Assembly (NCBI RefSeq): GCF_036607905.1 | Contig: NZ_CP144555.1 | Coordinates: 4,650,001-4,714,000, forward strand | Length of the DNA stretch: 64,000 bases | From: Streptomyces sp. SCSIO 75703 | GTDB taxonomy: Bacteria > Actinomycetota > Actinomycetes > Streptomycetales > Streptomycetaceae | Direction of reading: 5' to 3' | In this document: positions 48,358-58,254 of the stretch, one piece after another | How positions within the stretch are numbered: the stretch's first letter is position 1 | Layout: each line of letters opens with the position of its first letter | Notes under the pieces: model-generated | Databases searched by the model: none | What the model saw: only the letters and a program-made list of their open reading frames with translations | What the model was told of the DNA's origin: nothing | Made by a program: the position numbers and the translations under genes

Positions 48358-49971
48358 TCAGCGGCCGAGCGCACGTCGCCCCCGGCCCTGCGACAGCACC
48401 GGCAGATTCGTCCGCGACGACGGCGACTGGCCCCGCGTGTCCTCCTCGATGCGCAGCGCCAGCGCCGGACAACGACGCACCGCCCGTACCGCCTTGGCCT
48501 CCGCGAACCGCGGCACATCCGCCTGCGCCACCGTCGGGAAACCATCCGCACCGAGCTGGAAGACCTCCGGCAGGAGATCCGCGCACAGCCCGTGGCCCCG
48601 GCACAGCGTCCAGTCGACGTAGATCCGCTGCCGGCTCGGGCCCTCCTCCTGGCCGCCACCGCCCGGGATGCCCGTCGGCGCCTTGCCGCCCTCGAAGAGC
48701 GGCAGCACGCCCTCCACGGGGCGTCCGCAGCCGTTGCCCAGGACATGGGCGGCCAGGTCATCGGTGAAGGCCTTCACGGTCGACTCCAGGAACATCGCCG
48801 AACCGTCCGGGTGCGAACAGGCGCCCCGCCGCTTCACGTTCTTGGCGACCTGCTTGACCGCCTCCAGCGCGGCCGGACCGCCTCCGTTGAGGATGTCCTC
48901 GATGCCGCGCGCGGCGGCCGGCAGGCCGAGGTAGCACGGACCGCACTGGCCCGCGCTCTCCTCCGCCAGCCACTGCGCCACCCGCAGCGACTCGCCCAGC
49001 GGACAGGTCTCCTGACTGATCGGCAGGATCGCGCCCGCGCCGAGCGCGCCCCCCACCTGCTGGAGCGAGTTCCGGGAGACGATCGCCTCGTCGACCGTCG
49101 CCGAGTCGATCCACTTGCCGTGGTAGCCGCCGGTCAGCACGCCCTGCGGCACCGGCGGGGCGCCCGCGAGTTGCAGCACGTAGCGCAGCGGCACCCCCGT
49201 CGGTACCTCGATGACCATGGGGCGGGCCACGGCGCCGGAGACCGTGAGCATGACGGTGCCCGGCTCGTCGTACAGGCCCGTGTGGCCATAGCGCTCCGGG
49301 CCGATCCGGGCGGCGATGGCGAGCTGCGCGAACGTCTCGGCGTTCGACAGCAGGGTCGGTGCGCCGCCCACACCGCTCTTGGAGGCGCTGACCTTGCGGC
49401 CCGGCGGGATCGCCGGGCCACCGTCGATGGAGCGGATCAGCGAGGCCGCCGCGCCGGTGACCATCCGTACCGGATTGCGCTGCACGCGGGCGCGCAGCGC
49501 GGAACGGCGTCCGTTGTTCAGGCCGCGTTCGGCGAGGGCGGCCTCCATGGAGCGCTGCGTGGACTCCCGGGTGACGCCGATGACCAGGGTGCGGGCGCCC
49601 ATGGCCTCCGCGCACAGCAGGGCGCCGTCCAGGATGAGGTGCGGGGCACGGTTGATCAGCACCGTGTCCTTGCGGCAGGCAGGCTCGTCCTCGCTGCCGT
49701 TGACCACGACGACGGGCCGTACCCCGCGTTTGATCGCCGCCTCGGCGACCGAGCGCAGCTTCTTGTGGAAGGGGAAGCCCGCGCCGCCGCGGCCTCGGAG
49801 GTTGATGCGTTCCGAGAGCTGGGCGAGCTGTTCGCCGCCCAGCGGTTCGAGCGGCCCGTGCACCTTGAGGTGCATGGGCAGATCGAGTCGTTCGACAAGG
49901 TCGAAGCCCGACGTGAGCTGCGGAAGGCCGACCACGCGGACTTCTGGGACGTCGGGCAGGGCCTCGTTCAC
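48358..49971 (-). CDS. NuoF-like flavoprotein fused to a C-terminal ferredoxin
   Basis: The protein has 537 residues from GTG 49971 (VNEALPDVPEVRVVGLPQLT), with GGAGG upstream; the GTG overlaps the previous gene's stop (GTGA). The NuoF/51-kDa region includes the nucleotide-binding INLRGRGGAGFPFHKKL, the FMN segment VVVNGSEDEPAC, and the cluster region SAGQCGPCYLGLPAAARGIE. The C-terminal ~90 residues are a small ferredoxin (VDWTLCRGHGLCADLLPEVF to RRCPALAL) whose three cysteines suit a 3Fe-4S or [4Fe-4S] cluster. It probably moves electrons between NAD(P)H and the adjacent membrane cytochrome; the physiological partner is unknown. Confidence 0.88.
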   Translation of the reverse strand: MNEALPDVPEVRVVGLPQLTSGFDLVERLDLPMHLKVHGPLEPLGGEQLAQLSERINLRGRGGAGFPFHKKLRSVAEAAIKRGVRPVVVVNGSEDEPACRKDTVLINRAPHLILDGALLCAEAMGARTLVIGVTRESTQRSMEAALAERGLNNGRRSALRARVQRNPVRMVTGAAASLIRSIDGGPAIPPGRKVSASKSGVGGAPTLLSNAETFAQLAIAARIGPERYGHTGLYDEPGTVMLTVSGAVARPMVIEVPTGVPLRYVLQLAGAPPVPQGVLTGGYHGKWIDSATVDEAIVSRNSLQQVGGALGAGAILPISQETCPLGESLRVAQWLAEESAGQCGPCYLGLPAAARGIEDILNGGGPAALEAVKQVAKNVKRRGACSHPDGSAMFLESTVKAFTDDLAAHVLGNGCGRPVEGVLPLFEGGKAPTGIPGGGGQEEGPSRQRIYVDWTLCRGHGLCADLLPEVFQLGADGFPTVAQADVPRFAEAKAVRAVRRCPALALRIEEDTRGQSPSSRTNLPVLSQGRGRRALGR

Positions 49972-51215
49972 TGAAAGCCTCCGGAAGGCGTGTTCCAAGG
50001 TTCGCCCGAACCCGGTGCGCCGAAGTCGTAGGACACACCGGGGGTTGTTTCTGTGGCGGGACCGCTGTTGTACGTGTCGTTCGGGTTGTACGGCGCGTAG
50101 GCCCCGTTCGTCTCACCGGTGTCGTACACGTCACTCGGGCTCTGGGACTGCGTGCCCGGATTGCCGTAGGCGGGGATGGTGTATCCCGTGTCGTTGAGCG
50201 GGTCGTACGCCGACGGGGGTGCCTCGCCGACCGGCGGCGGGGACGGTATCGGCCAGTTTCCGGAGGTGCTGCCGCCCGTGTCGACGACGGGCATCGCCTC
50301 GGTGGGCCGCATGTCCATCGGCATCTGCGGGGGCACGCCCTGTGGGGCCGCGGCCTGCCGCGGGGGGCGCGGGGGCGCGGAGACGGCGCGGTAGGCGGCC
50401 GCGAAGCCGTCGGCGGGCTGTTCCGGCACCGGCGGGGCGACGCGCTCCGCGCGCTCGTACCGGGGCTGCGGCGCGGTGGTGGCCGCGGCGGGTGCGGCGG
50501 CGCGGGTCGCGGTGACGTCCTCGTAGCCGGGGAGCGCGGAGGAGCCCCGGGATCGCCCGCGCCTCTCGCGGGGGGCCTCATGGCCGTCCGGGCCGTCGGT
50601 GCCGAGGAGGCGGGTGATGGCTTCGGCGGCCTGGCGCTTGATCCGCTGGGGTGCGACGCGCAGGGCGAGGGCGCCCATGACGCCGAGGAGGGACAGTCCG
50701 TAGAGGATCAGGAAGATCGGCTTGGCCGCTCGACCCGCGTAGAGCCCGTGGATGAGGGCGGCGCACCAGGCGGGGTAGGCCAGCATGTGCATGGCCCGCC
50801 AGCGGGCGGCGACGGGGGCGGGTGAGGCGAAGCGGTTGCGCAGGATGCCGGTGACGCCCACGAAGATCATGAGCAGGCCGGCGACCGTGCCGAGGCCGAT
50901 GAGGAAGCCGCGGCCGCCGAACGCCTCGTCCTCCGTGGCCAGCAGTCCGAACGGGATCACCGCGGCGACCCAGGTGGTGTGGTCCAGCACCAGCTTGATC
51001 GTGATGTGCACGAGCAGGAACACGATCGAGGCGACGGCGGTGCTCCGGTGCACCGCCTGGGCCATGATCCGCCGGCGGGTGTCGAGGACGACCCGGTCCT
51101 GGGCGACGAGGCCCCAGATCACCGAGCAGCTGAGGAAGACCAGGGAGAGGACGCCCGCGCCGAAGTTGAGGAACTCCGCGAAGGTGTCGCCCGCCGTGCT
51201 GCTGTCCGTCGTCAC
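49968..51215 (-). CDS. Cytochrome-b/ferric-reductase-like integral membrane protein
   Basis: The protein has 415 residues from GTG 51215. Residues ~15-230 form about six helices (FLNFGAGVLSLVFLSCSVIW, AVHRSTAVASIVFLLVHITI, MHMLAYPAWCAALIHGLYAG). Histidines are spaced as in heme-binding ferric-reductase-like domains (AVHRS, LLVHITI, MHML, LIHGLY). The C-terminal 180 residues are Pro/Ala/Tyr/Asp-rich and likely cytoplasmic and disordered (YDPLNDTGYTIPAYGNPG). It overlaps both flanking genes by 4 nt, implying strict coupling with the flavoprotein-ferredoxin, its probable electron donor. Confidence 0.87.
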   Translation of the reverse strand: MTTDSSTAGDTFAEFLNFGAGVLSLVFLSCSVIWGLVAQDRVVLDTRRRIMAQAVHRSTAVASIVFLLVHITIKLVLDHTTWVAAVIPFGLLATEDEAFGGRGFLIGLGTVAGLLMIFVGVTGILRNRFASPAPVAARWRAMHMLAYPAWCAALIHGLYAGRAAKPIFLILYGLSLLGVMGALALRVAPQRIKRQAAEAITRLLGTDGPDGHEAPRERRGRSRGSSALPGYEDVTATRAAAPAAATTAPQPRYERAERVAPPVPEQPADGFAAAYRAVSAPPRPPRQAAAPQGVPPQMPMDMRPTEAMPVVDTGGSTSGNWPIPSPPPVGEAPPSAYDPLNDTGYTIPAYGNPGTQSQSPSDVYDTGETNGAYAPYNPNDTYNSGPATETTPGVSYDFGAPGSGEPWNTPSGGFQ

Positions 51216-51394
51216 GGCGCCATCCCTCCCCGCGTCGGGGCGGGAGCGGCGGTGGCGGGGGTGGGCGTGGCGGCCCGGCGTGCCGGGGCGGCCGTGGGGG
51301 CGCCGGATGTCGCGTCCGGGCGTGGCGTGGCCGGGGGAACGGCAGGAGGTGAGAACGCAGAGTGACTGCGCGGGTGGATCAGGGGAGGGTTCAT
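51212..51394 (-). CDS. Possible small Pro/Ala-rich upstream gene (60 aa)
   Basis: Starting at ATG 51394 (MNPPLIHPRSHSAFSPPAVP), the frame reaches TGA overlapping the GTG of the membrane protein (GTGA). CGGAG lies about 10 nt before the start. The protein is Pro/Ala/Thr-rich without a helix or motif, so it may act mainly by translational coupling. It could equally be leader sequence; confidence is limited. Confidence 0.4.
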   Translation of the reverse strand: MNPPLIHPRSHSAFSPPAVPPATPRPDATSGAPTAAPARRAATPTPATAAPAPTRGGMAP

Positions 51395-51608
51395 GGGGGC
51401 AACTCCGAGCGGTTCGGGAAGGCGGTCCCGCAGCCGCACTCTAAGTGGCGCCATACCCATGGGTACCGGATTCGAGTTATTGCGTTGTTATGAAAGAACC
51501 ATCTGGTCGTTGTGATGTCCCATAGTGGTCGTTACGCGAAGTAAACTTTGACCAAGGTTCAGGTTTGGCGGGCCCGGAAGCGCGTCGCAGCGGTCTCGAC
51601 GGCTGCGG

Positions 51609-51614
51609 TACCCT
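51609..51614 (+). promoter_or_regulatory. -10 box before the leuS leader peptide
   Basis: TACCCT ends 6 nt before the leader ATG at 51621. No ribosome-binding site precedes that ATG, so the leader peptide is probably read from a leaderless 5' end. Confidence 0.5.
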
Positions 51615-51620
51615 GACGCC

Positions 51621-51659
51621 ATGCGTGCCGTACGCCTTCTGCTTAGCGAGCCGCGCTGA
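51621..51659 (+). CDS. Leader peptide of the leuS attenuator (12 aa)
   Basis: The reading frame [12 protein letters not shown] has three consecutive leucine codons, CTT CTG CTT. CTT is rare in this genome, so translation speed should respond sharply to charged tRNA-Leu. The stop is followed by a GC-rich region that can pair (CCGCCGG with CCGGTGGCGG) and then by an intrinsic terminator before leuS. This is the classical arrangement of transcription attenuation; leucine-responsive attenuators have been predicted before in actinobacteria. Confidence 0.8.
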   Translation: MRAVRLLLSEPR

Positions 51660-51706
51660 TCAGTCCCGACCGCCGGTCGCAGTCCGGTGGCGGAATCGGC
51701 GCGGCG

Positions 51707-51736
51707 TCCCCTCCTGTGCGAGGGGATTTTTCGTTT
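51707..51736 (+). terminator. Attenuator terminator in the leuS leader
   Basis: TCCCCTC (51707-51713) and GAGGGGA (51720-51726) form a 7-bp stem with loop CTGTGC, followed by TTTTTCGTTTT. It lies between the leader peptide and leuS. Ribosome stalling at the leucine codons would free upstream sequence to form a competing structure and permit read-through. Confidence 0.8.
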
Positions 51737-51786
51737 TCCGGATGTCGCAGCCGCTGGCGAAGACGATCGATGGAGCTTTGAGGATC

Positions 51787-54675
<2,889 letters not shown>

Positions 54676-54690
54676 CCCACCGGCCGCACG

Positions 54691-54718
54691 GAGGGACACC
54701 CGGCCCCGGGTGTCCCTC
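54691..54718 (+). terminator. Terminator after leuS
   Basis: GAGGGACACCCGG (54691-54703) and CCGGGTGTCCCTC (54706-54718) are perfect complements separated by 2 nt, so the inner pairs open to form the loop. It begins 15 nt after the stop. Confidence 0.85.
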
Positions 54719-54914
54719 TCGCGCGTCCCCTAGGGGAAGAGGGCGACAGGACCGGGGGCGAATGCGGGCTTGTTCCGGGTCCCGCAGGAACCGTGCGCCC
54801 GCCCGCAGCGTTTACCGTTGAAGGGCGGTGCCCGGACAGCGCGGCCCGTCGACGTGGACCCTGTCGGCGGCCCGACGTCCGAACCGCCCGTCCGACGTCC
54901 GGAGGAGGAGCTTC

Positions 54915-55676
54915 GTGGAAGCAGTGATCACCGTCTTCGCCCTGCTCTTCCTGCTCGCCGTCGCGGTCGGCGTCTACGCCACGGTCAAGGTGGTCGGCGC
55001 CGCCAAGCGCAGCGTGGACCGCGGCATCTCTCAGGCCCGCCGCACCGTCGAGGACCACACCTTGCGCGCCAAGTCCGTCGTCCAGCCCGGACCGGTCGGC
55101 GAACTGGCCGAACTGCGCCTCTCCCTGCGCACCTCCATGCGCGCCACGCAGGACACGCTCCACGCGCGCGTGGCCGAGGACCAGTCCCTCAAGGAATCCC
55201 TCGCGCTCTTCGAACGGCTCAGCGCCCACGGCTTCGCACTCGACGCCGAGCTGAGACGGCTGGAGGCCGAACCGGACCGGACCAGGATCGCCGAGCTGCT
55301 GCCCGCGCTCCGCGCCCGCACCGAACGCATCACCCGCTCGGCCGAGGCGCTGCGCTGGGCCGCGCACGACCGCGCCCACCACGTGGTCGACGACGACCTG
55401 GACACACTCAGCGCCGAGATCGACGTCGAGGCCGGCGCCCTGCGCCACTGGGACCCCGTCGACACCGGCGACCCCACCACGACGACGCGACCCTCGTCGG
55501 CCGCGCGGCCGGACCCGCAGTCCGGCTCCCGGCCCGGCGCCCCCGCCGGCGGACACCACGGGGCGCGGCGCCCGGCGTCGGCCGCCGACCCGCGCACGCC
55601 GCCCGCCATCACCCCGCCCGGCGTACGCCCCGCGTATCCGTGGCAGAAGAAGGCCCGCCCGGAGAACACGACCTGA
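54915..55676 (+). CDS. Single-pass membrane protein with coiled-coil region, unknown function
   Basis: The protein has 253 residues from GTG 54915, preceded by a very strong GGAGGAGGAG. The N-terminal helix is residues 3-25 (AVITVFALLFLLAVAVGVYA). Basic helical segments follow (AAKRSVDRGISQARRTVEDH) and a region of long amphipathic helices (about 60-180) that likely form coiled coils (ELRRLEAEPDRTRIAELLPA). The last 70 residues are Pro/Thr/Gly-rich. It is thus a short membrane anchor with a cytoplasmic, probably oligomeric, domain. I do not recognise the family. Confidence 0.8.
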   Translation: MEAVITVFALLFLLAVAVGVYATVKVVGAAKRSVDRGISQARRTVEDHTLRAKSVVQPGPVGELAELRLSLRTSMRATQDTLHARVAEDQSLKESLALFERLSAHGFALDAELRRLEAEPDRTRIAELLPALRARTERITRSAEALRWAAHDRAHHVVDDDLDTLSAEIDVEAGALRHWDPVDTGDPTTTTRPSSAARPDPQSGSRPGAPAGGHHGARRPASAADPRTPPAITPPGVRPAYPWQKKARPENTT

Positions 55677-55734
55677 CCGGCGGGCCGTCGCCGCCGGTCC
55701 CTGGGCCGGGCTGCCGCACGGGCACTACGCCAGG

Positions 55735-55740
55735 TAACCT
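55735..55740 (+). promoter_or_regulatory. -10 box before the DegV gene
   Basis: TAACCT ends 7 nt before ATG 55748, again without a ribosome-binding site, fitting leaderless transcription. Confidence 0.5.
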
Positions 55741-55747
55741 CCAGCTC

Positions 55748-56593
55748 ATGTCCCGCCATGTCGCGATCGTCACGGATTCAACGGCCTACCTACCGGACCG
55801 GACGATGGAACGGCACGGCATCACCGCGGTCCCCCTGACCGTGGTCCTCGGCGACCAGGCCCTGCGCGAGGGCACCGAGATCTCCACCCGCTCCCTCGCC
55901 CAGGCGCTCCAGAAGCGGCAGGCCGTCACCACCTCCCGCCCCAGCCCCGCCCTCTTCGCCGAGACCTACCGCGACCTGGCGGCCGCCGGAGCCCAGAGCA
56001 TCGTCTCCCTCCACCTGTCGTCCGAGTTGTCCGGCACGCACGACGCCGCCGTCGTCGCCGCCCGAGAGGCCCCCGTCCCGGTACGTGTCGTCGACACCGG
56101 CATGATCGCCATGGCCCTCGGCTTCTGCGCCCTCGCCGCCGCGGAGACCGCCGAGACCGGCGGCACCGTCGACGAGGCCGTCGCCGCCGCCGAGAAACGC
56201 GCCTCGGACACCTCCGCCTACTTCTACGTCGACACCCTCGACTACCTGCGCCGCGGCGGCCGGATCGGCGCGGCCCAGGCGTTGCTCGGCTCGGCCCTCG
56301 CGGTGAAGCCGCTGCTCCAGCTCAACGACGGCCGGATCGAACCGCTGGAGAAGGTACGCACCGCCTCCAAGGCCATCGCCCGCCTGGAGGAGATCGTCGC
56401 CGACCGGGCGGGCAGCGCGCCCGTCGACATCGCCGTCCACCATCTGGCCGCCCCCGAGCGGGCCTCCGCCCTCGCCGAACGGCTCCGCGAACGCGTGCCG
56501 GGGCTGGCCGACCTGCACGTGAGCGAGGTCGGCGCGGTGATCGGCGCGCACACGGGCCCCGGGCTGCTGGGTGCCGTGGTGTCACCCCGGTGA
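55748..56593 (+). CDS. DegV-family fatty-acid-binding protein
   Basis: The protein has 281 residues from ATG 55748. The N-terminal VAIVTDSTAYLPDRTMERHG and the central TSRPSPALFAETYRDLAAAG and SIVSLHLSSELSGTHDAAVV are the DegV signatures. The C-terminal domain contains LRRGGRIGAAQALLGSALAV-type sequence and ends with VIGAHTGPGLLGAV. Proteins of this family bind a fatty acid; some (FakB) present it to the kinase FakA for phosphorylation. No fakA is nearby, so the role is inferred only at family level. It precedes comEA, as in other actinobacteria. Confidence 0.92.
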   Translation: MSRHVAIVTDSTAYLPDRTMERHGITAVPLTVVLGDQALREGTEISTRSLAQALQKRQAVTTSRPSPALFAETYRDLAAAGAQSIVSLHLSSELSGTHDAAVVAAREAPVPVRVVDTGMIAMALGFCALAAAETAETGGTVDEAVAAAEKRASDTSAYFYVDTLDYLRRGGRIGAAQALLGSALAVKPLLQLNDGRIEPLEKVRTASKAIARLEEIVADRAGSAPVDIAVHHLAAPERASALAERLRERVPGLADLHVSEVGAVIGAHTGPGLLGAVVSPR

Positions 56594-56772
56594 CTGGCGG
56601 TGCCCATGATGCCGCCGGTGCCGCCGGTGCCACAGGTGCCGACGGTGCCAGTGTCCAGGCACCGACGCCCCGGCCCCTCGTGTGAGTGACGGAGATATCC
56701 ACAACCGGGCAGCCGTCCACGGGAATCCACCATGATCATCGCGGGGGTGGGGAAATGCCCCATCCTCGCCGC

Positions 56773-58254
56773 ATGACTCTTCGCTCACGCTTTCGCACCG
56801 TCACCGCGAGCAGCGGACCGGGCCGGGCCCCGGGCTCCGACGGACGGGCCCGACGGCACCGCAGGCCCCCCGGGCGCAGCCGGTCCGGGCCGCTCCGGGC
56901 CCCGGCCGGGGAATCCCGCCGCCGCGCCGAGGCGCTCCTCGCCCAACGCACCGGTCCCCTACGGCAGTCCGGCACGGTCTCGCCGACGGTGGCTGCCACC
57001 GCGCCGACCGCGGGAACAGCCGCGGCACCGGCCCCTGCGTGGCGCGCGGCGGCCGGGCGCGCCGCCGGCCGGGCGGTGTACGGCGCCGGTATCGCGGGCG
57101 GACTGTGGAGCAGGCGGACGGCGGCCCCCTTCGCCGCGGGGCGGCCTGCGGGTCCCTCCATCGGCCCTCCCGTGCCCGCTGGCGGCGGACGGCACGCTCG
57201 CCCCGGAGCTGCGGCTTCGCGTACGGGTCGTGGTCCCGTGGGGCGCGTGCCGGCCACAGTTCCGTACACGGGCGGCGGTACGGAGCCGGGTGGCGGCGCT
57301 CGGCCGGCGGGCTCCGGCGTCCGTGCCCGCACGATCCCCTTCCCCGGTCCGGGCGCCGCTCGCCCCGGTGGTCCCTCGGCCGCTGCTGCCGGGACGACCG
57401 GCGGTGCCGTCCCGCCCGGCGCTCACCGGCTGACCGGCGGTCCGGTGACCAGCGGTTCCGACGCGGTCGACGGGACGGCGCGGGCCCTGAGGCAGGAGGC
57501 GCCGGCGGGAGCCGCCTCGGTGGGGATGGCTGCTTGGCGGGGCAGGGCCGGTTCGGCGCTGCGGGAGCGGATGCCGCTGTGGTTGCAGAACAGGTGCGGG
57601 CTGGAGCGGCGCGGGGTGGTCGCGCTCACCGTGGTCCTCGCGGTGGCGACGGCGTTCGCGGTGTACCACTTCAGGTCCGGGCGTACGGAGTCCGTGGCGG
57701 CGCCCGAAGTGGTCCGGGAGGCGGGGGCGTTCGGCCCGGACGGGCGGAGCGAGCCGGGCGAGGGGGGCGGCACGGCGAACCGGGGCGAGCAGGCCGGCGC
57801 GCCCCGGGCCGAGGTACCGGCGGCCGGGGCCGAGATCGTGGTCGACGTGGGCGGCAAGGTGCGCCGTCCCGGTGTCCACAAGCTGCCGCCCGGCTCGCGC
57901 GTCGCGGACGCCCTGCGCGCGGCCGGTGGAGTGCGACCCGGTACGGACACCGACGCGCTCAACCGGGCCCGGTTCCTCGTGGACGGCGAGCAGATCGTCG
58001 TCGGCGCCCCCGCCCCCGCCCCCGGTCCGGACGGCAGTGTGCCGGGAACGGGGGCGCCCGCCGGCCTGATCTCCCTGAACACGGCGACCGCCGAGCAGCT
58101 CGACACCCTGCCGGGCGTCGGTCCCGTACTGGCCCGGCACATCATCGACTACCGCACACGGCACGGCGGTTTCCGCTCGGTGGACGAGTTACGCGAGGTC
58201 AACGGCATCGGTGAACGCCGCTTCGCCGACCTTCGTGACCTCGTGCGGCCATGA
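56773..58254 (+). CDS. comEA: ComEA-type helix-hairpin-helix DNA-binding protein
   Basis: The protein has 493 residues from ATG 56773 (MTLRSRFRTVTASSGPGRAP). Residues 1-275 are an unusually long, Arg/Gly/Pro/Ala-rich, disordered cytoplasmic part. One transmembrane helix lies at about 280-299 (GVVALTVVLAVATAFAVYHF). The outer part has an SLBB-like domain (about 354-411, VVDVGGKVRRPGVHKLPPGS) and a C-terminal helix-hairpin-helix (about 430-493, LNTATAEQLDTLPGVGPVLA). In competent bacteria ComEA binds incoming DNA for ComEC; Streptomyces is not known to be naturally competent. It overlaps comEC (ATGA). Confidence 0.9.
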   Translation: MTLRSRFRTVTASSGPGRAPGSDGRARRHRRPPGRSRSGPLRAPAGESRRRAEALLAQRTGPLRQSGTVSPTVAATAPTAGTAAAPAPAWRAAAGRAAGRAVYGAGIAGGLWSRRTAAPFAAGRPAGPSIGPPVPAGGGRHARPGAAASRTGRGPVGRVPATVPYTGGGTEPGGGARPAGSGVRARTIPFPGPGAARPGGPSAAAAGTTGGAVPPGAHRLTGGPVTSGSDAVDGTARALRQEAPAGAASVGMAAWRGRAGSALRERMPLWLQNRCGLERRGVVALTVVLAVATAFAVYHFRSGRTESVAAPEVVREAGAFGPDGRSEPGEGGGTANRGEQAGAPRAEVPAAGAEIVVDVGGKVRRPGVHKLPPGSRVADALRAAGGVRPGTDTDALNRARFLVDGEQIVVGAPAPAPGPDGSVPGTGAPAGLISLNTATAEQLDTLPGVGPVLARHIIDYRTRHGGFRSVDELREVNGIGERRFADLRDLVRP

